Source: Ditibartonella apihabitans
GTDB taxonomy: Bacteria > Pseudomonadota > Alphaproteobacteria > Rhizobiales > Rhizobiaceae
NCBI RefSeq assembly: GCF_002007485.1
Contig: NZ_CP015820.1
Location: 620,001-684,000, forward strand
Direction of reading: 5' to 3'
DNA: 64,000 bases
Shown: piece after piece, positions 48,458-59,887 of the stretch
Numbering within the stretch: the stretch's first letter is position 1
How the letters are laid out: every line of letters begins with the position of its first letter
Notes under the pieces: model-generated
The model's input: only the letters and a program-made list of their open reading frames with translations
The model's database searches: none
What the model was told of the DNA's origin: nothing
Position numbers and translations under genes: made by a program

Positions 48458-49327
48458 ATGGAACAGCCGATACTTGCCCTGGTTGACTCTTCAATTTATT
48501 GGAAATCGGTTTGCGACCTCGCAATCTGGGCTTCCCGGACATTCAATGTGCCTGTCCGATTGCTGAATGTTCTTGATAAAATGTCTGATGATGTTTTAGT
48601 TCCGGACGAGATTGCCAAGGATATTGATAATCGTTTTCTATCCGATTTTGCCGATAAAGTTCGGGACGAGACGGCGAGCTATGCTCGATTGATGCAGGAA
48701 TTGGGGCAAACCGTACTTGATAATGCGAAATCCTACATTGAAAGACGTGAGAAAGTTATTGTTGATACCAGATTGCGCTATGACAGCCTTGCTGATGCAA
48801 TCGGCTTTTACGGCAAAACGTCTTCATTGATCATCATCGGCAAGCAAGGTCAGCAAACGTCTAACAATGACGGATATAGCAAAGTAGGTAATAATTTCGA
48901 AACAATCGTACGTGCTGCCCGGAAGCCGGTTTTGGCGGCGTCAATAGAGGTAAGGCCGATCAAAAAAGCACTGTTGCTTTATGATGAAAATTTCGGTCTC
49001 AATTTGGTTGTTGATTATCTTAAACGTTATCATAGTATTTTTGATAAACCGGTTATGATTGCGGTTTCACAAAACAATTTCCAATTGGTAGAGAAAGATA
49101 TTGATTATATCGAAAAAGTGTCAAAACAAGAAAATATTGCCTTGTCATTATTGGCGGTTAATGAAGACTTCAATGAAGAAATTCTAAATAATATTGCTTA
49201 TGAAAATAACATAGATCTTATTATCATTAATGCGTTTACGGAATCAAAAATTAGAAATATGCTATTTGGTTCGGTGCATAAAATACTTATACAGAAAATA
49301 AAAGTTCCAATACTTATTGTTAGATAA
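48458..49327 (+). CDS. Universal stress protein with two Usp domains
   Basis: 289-aa cytoplasmic protein with two alpha/beta Usp folds. First domain about 1-155: PILALVDSSIYWKSVCDLAIWAS start, LIIIGKQGQQ, and VGNNFETIVRAARKPVLAAS. Second about 160-289: KKALLLYDEN start, IDLIIINAFTESKIRNMLFGSVHKILIQKIKVPILIV end. The ATP-binding GxxGxx(9)S/T motif is only partly kept. The second half is noticeably richer in AT codons than the first. It lies between katA and oxyR, which suggests an oxidative stress role. AACGGGGAAC precedes the ATG. Confidence 0.85.
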   Translation: MEQPILALVDSSIYWKSVCDLAIWASRTFNVPVRLLNVLDKMSDDVLVPDEIAKDIDNRFLSDFADKVRDETASYARLMQELGQTVLDNAKSYIERREKVIVDTRLRYDSLADAIGFYGKTSSLIIIGKQGQQTSNNDGYSKVGNNFETIVRAARKPVLAASIEVRPIKKALLLYDENFGLNLVVDYLKRYHSIFDKPVMIAVSQNNFQLVEKDIDYIEKVSKQENIALSLLAVNEDFNEEILNNIAYENNIDLIIINAFTESKIRNMLFGSVHKILIQKIKVPILIVR

Positions 49328-49731
49328 ATGAATCCAAGAATAACATTAGCTTGAAAAATACTCCTAACGAACGCTGTTTTGCCTTAGGTAGGGAGCACAT
49401 GAACCAGTGAACGCATGGTATTTGGAGCAGCAGTTCATAAAAAGACAGGAAGCCGAAACATAGGGGGAAATGTTTCGGCCTCCAAAGATCATCTCTCTTA
49501 CAAGATGACCAAAGAAAAAATGACACAGTTACAGATTGAGCGCTCGCTATATTCCCTAACCGAAAAAATTCGGTACGAAAATTAGACAGCAAGCTCTCAA
49601 TCTCTGTAATTGGCAGTCAACCCTCCGGCAAGGCACTGCCCGGTTCTTTTTCAGAACATTAGTATTATTATGCAATGAATAGAATAAAATCCAATTGCTT
49701 TTTGTTTTAAATTGTATAAGAAAAAATTATC
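49328..49731. other. Non-coding gap between usp and oxyR
   Basis: A 10-bp stem-loop GCCGAAACAT/ATGTTTCGGC at 49452-49479 stands out; no T-run follows, so function is unclear. A 90-codon minus-strand frame is present but resembles nothing. The oxyR promoter should be in the AT-rich last 80 bases. Confidence 0.4.
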
Positions 49732-50646
49732 ATGTTTACCATAAGACAGCTTCGTTATTTTCAGATTTTAGCCAATACGGGTCATTTCGGAGAGGCATCC
49801 GAAAAATTGGGCATTTCACAACCCGCACTCTCCGTGCAAATTGCTGAAATGGAAAAATTAGCGGGATCGCCGCTTTTTGAACGGACATCCAAGCGCATTA
49901 TATTGACGCCACTTGGTTGCAATTTTCTCCCGATCATCAATGATATTCTGGCAAGATTATCTGTCTTGGGGGATATTGTTGCGGCGCATGAATCGCCGCT
50001 AAGCTATCCGATCAAACTTGGTATTATTCCGACGGTCGCACCTTATATATTGCCGTCGGTTCTGCCGAAAGTGCGTCATTTATATCCTTCTTTGGCACTT
50101 CAAATTCAGGAAGCAAAGACCGAGAGGCTTGTTGAATTGCTGCGCAATGGTCATATAGACGCGATCGTGGCGGCAACGCCAGTTGAAGATGGAGAATTTG
50201 TCTCCGAACCGATTTTCGACGATAATTTTTATTATGCTTTGCCGCGGGACGACCCGCAATCTGTCTATAAAAATGTTCGGGAGGGAGATGTCGATACCGG
50301 GAAATTGTTGTTGCTGGAGGAAGGGCACTGTCTGCGCGATCAAACGCTCGAAGCGTGCCAGACCAAAAAATATCGACATGATATCACAGCCTCATCTTTG
50401 ACGACTTTGATGCAACTTGTTGCCAATGGTATTGGTATAACGATTATTCCCCAAATTGCTGTTTCGACGGAAGCACGGTTGGATAATATCAGCGTTGTCG
50501 CTTTCGAAGGCGAGACGCCGCAGCGCCACATTTGCCTCTTCTGGAGAAGACGTTCGCGCCGGAGCAAGGACTTCAAGTTGTTGGCTGATATTCTAAAGTC
50601 AATGGCCATCCCGATTCTTGATCAGGCAAGAAATTTTATCTTGTGA
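49732..50646 (+). CDS. oxyR: Hydrogen-peroxide sensor OxyR (LysR family)
   Basis: LysR-type regulator, 304 aa. Helix-turn-helix at about 18-37 (GEASEKLGISQPALSVQIAE). The effector domain carries EEGHCLRDQTLEAC with C200 and C209, the same spacing as the redox pair C199/C208 of E. coli OxyR, so peroxide sensing by disulfide formation is very likely. Nearby katA and the usp gene are obvious targets. The start ATG has no strong Shine-Dalgarno (AAGAAAAAATT). Confidence 0.93.
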   Translation: MFTIRQLRYFQILANTGHFGEASEKLGISQPALSVQIAEMEKLAGSPLFERTSKRIILTPLGCNFLPIINDILARLSVLGDIVAAHESPLSYPIKLGIIPTVAPYILPSVLPKVRHLYPSLALQIQEAKTERLVELLRNGHIDAIVAATPVEDGEFVSEPIFDDNFYYALPRDDPQSVYKNVREGDVDTGKLLLLEEGHCLRDQTLEACQTKKYRHDITASSLTTLMQLVANGIGITIIPQIAVSTEARLDNISVVAFEGETPQRHICLFWRRRSRRSKDFKLLADILKSMAIPILDQARNFIL

Positions 50647-51217
50647 TGCTCGCGGGAAAACCTTGTTTGATTATGAAAAACCTCTCCTTTTCAAAGTGAA
50701 AACTTGAGGGCGTTGCAGCATAACCGCTTTTGTCTGTTAGAAAGTAATCACAAATTAAATTGAAACGGGAATTTTCCTGTTAAAAGGGAGCAAGCCCGAT
50801 TAGCAAAATAAATCCGCTTTTTTTAAATGACGTCAGGTGCTAGGGACTTTGGCTTTAAGGCCTCGCCAAAACGGTCAAACGGATTTGTCCGGATTACGTA
50901 GAAGATTGAGACTATCCGTTTCAAGATTCACATCTGTTTCGGTGAAGCTCGACAGACAAAAGCATAGCCTATGTTTCATCAATTGGATTTGAAATAGCTG
51001 TCTGTTCAGGATGAACGCTTAAAATCAATTTTCCATGATTTCGTTCTGTGTCTCATGAACGATCAAGCTCGTAGCCTTCAACCATCAGCCGCTTTTTAAA
51101 AAGACAAGAAGAAATCAGAGGAAGTGGTCAGACAGATTGCTCGGCCGAACCGAAGTTGAAATCCCCCTTGTCGGCATTTCAGACAGACAAGGGGGATTAC
51201 ATTTTAAAAAACGTCAA
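50647..51217. other. Non-coding gap between oxyR and guaB
   Basis: 571 bases downstream of both genes. Apart from the hairpin at 51160-51198 I see no ORF, repeat or recognisable gene remnant. Confidence 0.4.
51160..51198 (-). terminator. Stem-loop downstream of guaB
   Basis: AATCCCCCTTGTC (51160-51172) pairs perfectly with GACAAGGGGGATT (51186-51198), a very stable 13-bp stem 20 bases beyond the guaB stop. The minus-strand tail is TTCAACTT, not a clean T-run. Confidence 0.65.
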
Positions 51218-53357
<2,140 letters not shown>

Positions 53358-54929
53358 TTACAATTGGGACTGGATAGGCAACCAACTAATCAATTTTGCA
53401 AAAGCGCGCCGCCATATGGGGCTTTCCGGTTCACGCTTCGCAGTACATGGCTTTTCATCTTCAACATAATTCCAGTAAATCCGGTTTTTGCTATCAAGAT
53501 GAAGATGATAGCTCATTTCCTCGGTTGTTTCTTCGACAAAAAGTTTGTTCAACCTTTCGGAAATAGGAGGGCATTCAAACAATATTCCCATCTCTGTGTT
53601 CAGCGAAGCCGAACGCGGGTCAAAATTGAAAGAACCGATAAAAGCTGTTTTACCGTCGATCAGAAACGCTTTGGTGTGAAGGCTTGCGCGACGTGAACCG
53701 AACAGACGCAAGCGATGCGGGCCACCATTGGGTTTCAGCTCGTAGAGTTTTGCGCCGCCTTTAAGAAGTGGCTTGCGATAAGGCGCATATCCGCCGTGGA
53801 CCGCTGCGACATCGGTAGCTGCCAATGAATTGGTAAGGATGCGGACATCGGCACCATTTCTGACGAGCGTGCAAAGCCGTTCGGTTCCGGCTTTTCCGGG
53901 AACAAAATAGGGCGATGTTATCTGCAACTCGGTTTTTGCACTATCAATTAATGGCGAAAATACCGTCATTAACCAGTTTTCCGGTCTATGTCCCAGAGCT
54001 TTTTCAGGAGGGTCGGAAACAACATCAACCGCAACAACCGGAAAAAGCTTATGTTGCGGTTTGATAAAATGCTCGAAATTCATATGGGCGCGGACATAGT
54101 CAAGATAAGGTTTTGCGTTTTCCGAGTCATGAAATTGCGTGAGTTTGTTTTTCCAATAATTGATATCGCGGGCTTTTTTGGGAACGGCCAAGGCATGGAT
54201 GGGCAATGCCACGGCACTGTTCCAGAATGAATCGAAAATCGTTTCAACCTTTTTGACCGAAGGGCCGACAAGCATCAAATCAAGGTCGCGAAAATTGGAG
54301 GCCTTGCCTGCACCAAAATAGGCATCGGCAATATTACGCCCGCCTACAAAAGCGATGCGGCCATCAATGATAAAAGCTTTGTTGTGCATTCTGCGGGTGA
54401 CTGTCAATGCACGTAACATCATTTCAAGACCGCGTCTCAAACCACCGTTTCTCGCCCGTCCGGGATTGAACATGCGTATTTCTATGTTCGGATGTTTATC
54501 AAGCGCAACATAGGCAGGATCACGCCCCTGTGCATTAATATCGTCAAGCAACATACGAACGCGCACACCTCTATCGGCAGCATCCATCACTTCTTTCAAA
54601 AGAAGACGGCCTGTCAGGTCATCATCCCAGATATAATACATGAGATCGAGACTGCGACCGGCAAGCTCGGTTCCGACAGCGCGACCGGCAAAAGCATCAA
54701 GATTACTGATGAAAAGCGACAAACCGTCTTTTTCAACACCTAATCCGTTTTCACGTTTGGCCAAATCTTCAATTTTCAGGTCTATCTTCGTGCTTTTCCC
54801 ATCTATCTTCAACGCAAAAGAATTTTCGCCGCGCGCACTTTTGGCAAAGCGCCCATAAGCATAGACAGCCAGCATAGAGGCCAACGCAAAGACGATAACA
54901 ATGACGATTGCGAAATGTAGAATATTCAA
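53358..54929 (-). CDS. Phospholipase D family protein (cardiolipin-synthase-like)
   Basis: Membrane-anchored phosphatidyltransferase/phospholipase D, 523 aa. One N-terminal membrane segment (about 5-25) and two PLDc domains with HKD motifs: HNKAFIIDGRIAFVGGRN (H182, K184, D189) and HTKAFLIDGKTAFIGSFN (about 425-442), both complete. This is the ClsC/YmdC-like single-anchor layout, so a role in cardiolipin synthesis or membrane lipid turnover is likely. Stands alone. Confidence 0.88.
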   Translation of the reverse strand: MNILHFAIVIVIVFALASMLAVYAYGRFAKSARGENSFALKIDGKSTKIDLKIEDLAKRENGLGVEKDGLSLFISNLDAFAGRAVGTELAGRSLDLMYYIWDDDLTGRLLLKEVMDAADRGVRVRMLLDDINAQGRDPAYVALDKHPNIEIRMFNPGRARNGGLRRGLEMMLRALTVTRRMHNKAFIIDGRIAFVGGRNIADAYFGAGKASNFRDLDLMLVGPSVKKVETIFDSFWNSAVALPIHALAVPKKARDINYWKNKLTQFHDSENAKPYLDYVRAHMNFEHFIKPQHKLFPVVAVDVVSDPPEKALGHRPENWLMTVFSPLIDSAKTELQITSPYFVPGKAGTERLCTLVRNGADVRILTNSLAATDVAAVHGGYAPYRKPLLKGGAKLYELKPNGGPHRLRLFGSRRASLHTKAFLIDGKTAFIGSFNFDPRSASLNTEMGILFECPPISERLNKLFVEETTEEMSYHLHLDSKNRIYWNYVEDEKPCTAKREPESPIWRRAFAKLISWLPIQSQL

Positions 54930-55360
54930 AGAAAAGGCTCTCTTATTTCAGAAAACAAGGTAATCTAATATAATCGCTCAAAGTCGTCTATTCATTTCCT
55001 GAATTAACAATTTTAAAAAAATGTTGAAACGCTTCGAGGCATTATAAAAGACATATAGTAACGCGAAATAACCTTGCTATCCTCTTGGAGGAGAGATGGA
55101 GAAGACATGTCCGTTTCGACATAACGGCCTTCGAAAAGTGTCTTTCAATCTGGAAGCAAAAATTGCTATTGAACCGAAGAAATAATTCGATTTTCATTTT
55201 TTCATAAAATAATGGATGAAAATCAAGGAACCGGCAAACGGTGGATGAACGACAGGAATGGATGACAAAACGGAAATGAATTCACCCGATATTGCCAATT
55301 GTTCTTATCTTATAAAAGTTGCAAAACATATCGGCATAAAAATATTCTATTGGTGAGCAA
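54930..55360. other. Divergent region with a possible leader peptide before the MFS exporter
   Basis: Contains the PLD-family promoter (minus), a 29-codon ORF with a strong ribosome site at 55096-55185, and a 9-bp stem-loop (GATTTTCAT 55189-55197 with ATGAAAATC 55216-55224) right after it. See the separate ORF entry. Confidence 0.45.
55096..55185 (+). CDS. Possible 29-aa leader peptide
   Basis: ATG 55096 follows the strong Shine-Dalgarno GGAGGAG (55087-55093) and opens 29 codons (MEKTCPFRHNGLRKVSFNLE then a short tail ending PKK). The stop is 3 bases before a 9-bp hairpin and 175 bases before an MFS efflux gene. The layout is like leader-peptide control of drug-export genes, but the peptide matches no known leader and may be fortuitous. 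Confidence 0.25.
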   Translation: MEKTCPFRHNGLRKVSFNLEAKIAIEPKK

Positions 55361-56575
55361 ATGGTTGAGCAAACGGAGGAATTGTCGCCTTATTGGCGGC
55401 GAAATCTCGTCATATCGGCTTTTGGTGCTTTTACGACGATTGTCGGAATGACTGTTCTTTTGCCCTTTTTGCCACTTTTTGTTGAAGAAATCGGAGTGAG
55501 CGACACAAAAGCCATTTCGGAATGGTCAGGCATCGCCTATGCCGCAACGTTTTTTTCCGCGGCTCTTGTTGCGCCTTTGTGGGGGCGTTTGGGCGACCGT
55601 TACGGACGTAAGCTCATGTTGGTTCGTGCAAGTTTCGGAATGGCAATCTCGATCGGATTGATGGGCTTTGTTACAAGCATTTCACAATTGGTTTTATTGC
55701 GATTGTTGACGGGGCTCGCTGGAGGTTACGCTTCGGGAGCGGCTATTCTTGCGGCCACACAAACGCCGAAAGATAAAACCGGATGGGCATTGGGCGTTAT
55801 TTCGTCCGGTGTTATGGCGGGCAATTTTATCGGCCCTTTGATTGGCGGTATTTTGCCGAATTATATTGGCATAAGAACATGTTTTGTCGCTATCGGTATT
55901 CTGATTTTTATAACTTTTATCGTTACGACATTTGCGATCAGTGAAAATCATAAGGTTTTTGTTGACCGGCGTCGTAAAAAAGACAAGGGCATGCTCACGC
56001 GAAGTCTCTTTAATCACAGTGTTTGTGCAATGTTGCTAACCGGAGCGCTTCTAACATTTGCCAATCTGTCAATCGAGCCGATTATAACAATTTACGTCAA
56101 TACTCTGTCGAGAGGAGGTGCGAGTGTAACTTTCTGGGCAGGGCTTGTTATGTCAATGACAGCATTAGGAAGCGCATTATCGGCAAGTTTGGTCGGGCGG
56201 CTCGCAGATCGTGTCGGTCATTGGAAAATGTTGGTCGGGGCGATGATTTTATCGACAATTCTTGTCGTGCCACAAGCATTTGTTGAAACCGCATGGATGT
56301 TGGTTGTGCTGCGGTTTCTGCTCGGTCTGGCACTTGGTGGTCTAATTCCCTGTGTCACTGCTATTTTGCGTCATATCGTGCCGGATTATGCTGTGGGGGC
56401 AGTTCTGGGGCTTTCTGTTTCGTCGCAATATGTGGGGCAGGTTCTGGGGCCTGTTTGCGGTGGTTTTATTGGTGGGTGGTTCGGCGTTCGACCGGTCTTT
56501 TTTGTGACCGCCCTCATTATTCTCTTTGCAGTTGTCGTAAACCTGAGAGTTTATCAAAAACGTGAAAAGGCGTGA
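55361..56575 (+). CDS. MFS drug exporter (DHA1-type)
   Basis: 404-aa, twelve-segment major-facilitator protein. Loop 2-3 motif A PLWGRLGDRYGRKLML (about 73-88), motif C GVMAGNFIGPLIGG (about 150-163) that marks drug/proton antiporters, and a second motif A-like SLVGRLADRVGHWKML in the second half. Most likely a proton-driven multidrug or metabolite exporter; substrate unknown. ATG 55361 follows GGTGAG. Confidence 0.87.
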   Translation: MVEQTEELSPYWRRNLVISAFGAFTTIVGMTVLLPFLPLFVEEIGVSDTKAISEWSGIAYAATFFSAALVAPLWGRLGDRYGRKLMLVRASFGMAISIGLMGFVTSISQLVLLRLLTGLAGGYASGAAILAATQTPKDKTGWALGVISSGVMAGNFIGPLIGGILPNYIGIRTCFVAIGILIFITFIVTTFAISENHKVFVDRRRKKDKGMLTRSLFNHSVCAMLLTGALLTFANLSIEPIITIYVNTLSRGGASVTFWAGLVMSMTALGSALSASLVGRLADRVGHWKMLVGAMILSTILVVPQAFVETAWMLVVLRFLLGLALGGLIPCVTAILRHIVPDYAVGAVLGLSVSSQYVGQVLGPVCGGFIGGWFGVRPVFFVTALIILFAVVVNLRVYQKREKA

Positions 56576-56667
56576 AACCACACAAATATCGGAAATATGT
56601 TTATAGCCACAGCTTGAAACGTGCCGAGAAAACGGCGAATGATGAATTCAAACACTAACACTGTTAG

Positions 56668-56694
56668 AAAAAGGCGGTTCGGGACCGCCTTTTT
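56668..56694. terminator. Bidirectional terminator between the MFS exporter and actP
   Basis: AAAAAGGCGGT-TCGGG-ACCGCCTTTTT, an 11-bp stem with A/T tracts on both sides between convergent genes. Confidence 0.92.
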
Positions 56695-56759
56695 CTTGAG
56701 TACAGGATGTTCTTCCAAACCGGATTTTATTTATACAATCCGGTTAAACAGAAACCGTT

Positions 56760-58505
56760 TTAATGGTCGGAGGCAACTGACGCTCCGATGCCCGTTTCAG
56801 AACGGATTTGCTGGGCAGGGAAACCGGCACGATCTTCCTGTGCTCGACTGGACTTGTCGGTTATTGAAAATAACCAAACACCGCCAAAGCCTAAAATCAT
56901 GGAAAAGAGCGCTGGTGATGTGTAGGGGAAGAGGACTGACTCCGGCGAGAAACCGAATGTTGAAACCCACACGGCCGGCGAGACAATTGTCAGCCCCACG
57001 GAAGATATCAAACCAAGAAAACCTCCGATGACCGCACCTCGTGTTGTGCATTTTTTCCACAGAATGGAGAGCAAAAGCACAGGGAAATTTGCTGATGCGG
57101 CAATAGCAAAAGCAAGCGCCACCATAAATGCCACATTCTGTTGCTCGAACACAATGCCAAGCAGGATAGCGACGATGCCGATGATGACCGTAGCAATACG
57201 GGAGATACGTAGTTCCAAGTCACTCGTTGCAGCTCCTTTTTTCAAAACCATATTGAAAATGTCATGGGATATTGCTGTTGCACCCGAAAGGGTGAGACCG
57301 GCAACGACAGCCAGAATAGTCGCAAAAGCAACTGCCGAGATAAAACCGTAGAACATATTTCCGCCGACCGCCTTTCCGACCATGACTGCGGCCATATTCG
57401 CCGCTCCTGCACCACTTGAAAGGGGCGCTGAAAGTATCGGGTCGGAGAGGACAAGTGCAATAGCACCAAAACCGATGATAAAGATAACGATATAGAAATA
57501 TCCGTTCCAGACAGTTGCCCACAAAACCGACTTTCTTGCCTCTTTTGCATTCGGAACAGTGAAAAAACGCATCAGAATATGGGGAAGGCCGGCGGTACCA
57601 AACATCAATGCCATACCGAAGGAAATAGCCGAAATCGGATCCTTTATAAAACCGCCGGGAGCCATAATGGATTGTCCGGCAGCAATCGCTTCAGGCGAAG
57701 TGGCGTCAACAGCGTTTTTTTGGGCAAACAATGTCGCTTTGACATTGACGGCCGCCTGAAAGAAATTTTCAAAGCTGAAATTGAATTTCAACAAGATCAT
57801 AAACGCCATGAAGGTGACACCGATAAGAAGCAATACGGCTTTGATAATCTGCACCCATGTTGTCGCCGTCATGCCACCAAAAAGCACATAGATCATCATC
57901 AAAACACCGACGAGAACAACGGCGTAAAGATAATCCAGCCCGAACAGAAGTTTGATAAGCTGGCCGGCACCAACCATTTGTGCAATCAGATAAAAAGCAA
58001 CAACAGCGAGTGTCCCGCAGGCTGCAAAGATACGTATAGGAACAGTGGCAAAACGGAACCCCGCAACATCGGCAAAATTGAAGCGACCAAGGTTACGTAG
58101 CCTTTCCGCGATAAGAAACATCACGATAGGCCAACCAACAAGAAAGCCGACAGCATAGATCAAACCGTCATAACCGACGCTCATGACCATAGCCGAAATT
58201 CCGAGAAAGGAAGCGGCAGACATAAAGTCACCGGCAATGGCTAAACCGTTCTGGAAGCCGGTTATACCTCCGCCCGCTGTATAAAAATCGGCTCGTGACC
58301 GGGTTCTGTTTGCAGCCCATTTGGTAATCCAGAGAGTCAGGGCAACAAATACAAAAAACATGATAATTGCCGACCAGTTCGTGGCTTGTTTTGGAAGCTC
58401 GCCGCCAATCGCATCAGCCTTTGCGTTCATTCCGGTGAGAAGAGAAAAAACAGCCACATTGATCGCTGAAACAACCGGTTTTTTATAAAAATAAAAGAGG
58501 CTCAT
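56760..58505 (-). CDS. actP: Cation/acetate symporter ActP
   Basis: Sodium:solute symporter family permease (581 aa) taking up acetate and short-chain carboxylates. The N-terminal part looks like a cleavable signal before the first core segment, as in E. coli ActP. Core marks: [32 protein letters not shown] (about 72-103), [16 protein letters not shown], and [26 protein letters not shown] (about 300-325). The ribosome site AAGGAGG is inside the end of the upstream yjcH gene, and the two genes overlap by 4 bases. Confidence 0.94.
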   Translation of the reverse strand: MSLFYFYKKPVVSAINVAVFSLLTGMNAKADAIGGELPKQATNWSAIIMFFVFVALTLWITKWAANRTRSRADFYTAGGGITGFQNGLAIAGDFMSAASFLGISAMVMSVGYDGLIYAVGFLVGWPIVMFLIAERLRNLGRFNFADVAGFRFATVPIRIFAACGTLAVVAFYLIAQMVGAGQLIKLLFGLDYLYAVVLVGVLMMIYVLFGGMTATTWVQIIKAVLLLIGVTFMAFMILLKFNFSFENFFQAAVNVKATLFAQKNAVDATSPEAIAAGQSIMAPGGFIKDPISAISFGMALMFGTAGLPHILMRFFTVPNAKEARKSVLWATVWNGYFYIVIFIIGFGAIALVLSDPILSAPLSSGAGAANMAAVMVGKAVGGNMFYGFISAVAFATILAVVAGLTLSGATAISHDIFNMVLKKGAATSDLELRISRIATVIIGIVAILLGIVFEQQNVAFMVALAFAIAASANFPVLLLSILWKKCTTRGAVIGGFLGLISSVGLTIVSPAVWVSTFGFSPESVLFPYTSPALFSMILGFGGVWLFSITDKSSRAQEDRAGFPAQQIRSETGIGASVASDH

Positions 58506-58810
58506 TTCTTCACCTCCTTTTTAATCTCGTCGGTATAATGGTCATAACTGCTATTTGCGATCAGAATATAGATTGCAGTCAACAGAACCATGACCACAAT
58601 CACGCCGATGCCAATCGGGATGGCTATCGTTGTAACGCCGGTACCAATGCGTAAACTCAGAAATTGCTTGTCAAAGGCGATGAGTGCAATCCAGCCATAA
58701 TAAACAATCAGGGCAATAACAGTAAGAACACCACCAAGCCTATTACGCTTTTTTCTCAACGTTATATAAGCGGGGTTCGCCTCAATTCGGGCAATAGTTT
58801 CTTTATCCAT
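58502..58810 (-). CDS. yjcH: DUF485 membrane protein YjcH
   Basis: 102-aa inner-membrane protein with two segments (about 27-47 and 65-85), DUF485 family, almost always encoded with actP (yjcH-actP). Conserved start [18 protein letters not shown]. Possibly an accessory subunit of the permease; no proven function. A very strong ribosome site (GGAGGAGG) lies before ATG 58810. Four 16-bp tandem repeats lie 50-113 bases upstream. Confidence 0.92.
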   Translation of the reverse strand: MDKETIARIEANPAYITLRKKRNRLGGVLTVIALIVYYGWIALIAFDKQFLSLRIGTGVTTIAIPIGIGVIVVMVLLTAIYILIANSSYDHYTDEIKKEVKK

Positions 58811-58859
58811 AACGGCTCCTCCTCCGTGACAGGAAAGTTTTTCAAGGTCAGGTAGACAT

Positions 58860-58923
58860 TGTTACTTGTCATAGCTGTTACTTGCTATAACTGTTACTCG
58901 CCATAACACTTACTCGCTATGGC
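58860..58923. repeat. Four tandem 16-bp repeats upstream of yjcH-actP
   Basis: Plus-strand unit TGTTACTYGYYATARC: 58860-58875, 58876-58891, 58892-58907, and a more diverged fourth (ACTTACTCGCTATGGC, 58908-58923). Copies differ mainly by C/T and A/G transitions. They lie 50-113 bases before the yjcH start, in its leader or promoter. Confidence 0.9.
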
Positions 58924-59524
58924 TATTAATGAATATTCAAAACGAAAACTGAATGCTTTAACCGCATTCATCCACGTTCTAGATAAATAAATACTATCTC
59001 TATTTTTAATAGAGACAGTGAACCATTATAATTTTTACAAAAATATTTTAAGCTCAGGTAACAAAATCTCCCATTTTTTCACGTATACCTGTTTTTTACG
59101 TATATAAGTGAAACGAACTTAAGGCCTCCTCTTAATCCCTTTCGTTCTATTAAAAAGAATTATTCAAATATGCTCTTATGTCAATATAGGCACTAACGTA
59201 ATTCGGTTTTTTATTAGTATTCATTATTCAACTTTTCGTATAACTGTTTTAACACATTGTTTTTATTATTGAAAATGTTCTTTTAAAAAAGCGGTCAAAG
59301 TCATCCGTCGTTCTATAAAAAGAGGAAAATACCGCAGTTTCAAAGACCATCCCAAACCTAAAAGAATTGTCATCATCAATTGATCTATTTTTAAGAAATA
59401 TGCATAGCGTGAAACGATGTAAAATGTTCTATAGAAAAAATGACATTTATAGAAAATGACATTTGCCATTGGAAATGTACTGGTTTGAACTTCCGGATTT
59501 ATAAAACGACTGGGATGACACAGA
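58924..59524. other. AT-rich non-coding region between yjcH and the DUF488 gene
   Basis: 600 bases with no credible ORF. An 8-bp stem TCTCTATT/AATAGAGA with a 3-base loop lies at 58997-59015. The rest is AT-rich and should contain divergent promoters. Confidence 0.4.
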
Positions 59525-59887
59525 ATGAAGATAGCAATCAAACGGGTTTATGAACCATATTCGGGAGATGACGGGTGGCGGGTTCTAAGCGATCGTCTTT
59601 GGCCAAGAGGGCTTTCTAAAGAGAAAGCCCATATTGATGATTGGCAAAAGGAATTGGCTCCGAGCAATGATTTACGTCATTGGTTCAACCATGATGTCAG
59701 AAAATGGGAAGAATTCAAAAGCCGCTATATTGCAGAACTCAATACACAATCGGATGCAATAGAACTTTTTCTTTCTTCCCTGAAGAAACACGCGCATGTA
59801 ACTTTATTATATGCAGCGCATGACGAAGAACATAACAATGCGGTTGTACTTCTCAATTATCTGGAAAACCGTATTTCCCGGGATTGA
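59525..59887 (+). CDS. DUF488 family protein
   Basis: 120-aa cytoplasmic protein of the DUF488 family, with IKRVYEPYSGDDGWRVLSDRLWPRGLSKEKAHIDDW at the start (about 4-39), RHWFNHDVRKWEEF (about 51-64), and VTLLYAAHDEEHNNA (about 91-105). No established function. Its last 35 bases overlap the 3' end of the convergent dehydrogenase gene. Confidence 0.88.
   Translation: MKIAIKRVYEPYSGDDGWRVLSDRLWPRGLSKEKAHIDDWQKELAPSNDLRHWFNHDVRKWEEFKSRYIAELNTQSDAIELFLSSLKKHAHVTLLYAAHDEEHNNAVVLLNYLENRISRD

Noticed and set aside
49320-49592. 90-codon minus-strand ORF between usp and oxyR
   Set aside because: No similarity to any family I know, overlaps the usp end, no plausible start site; probably chance.
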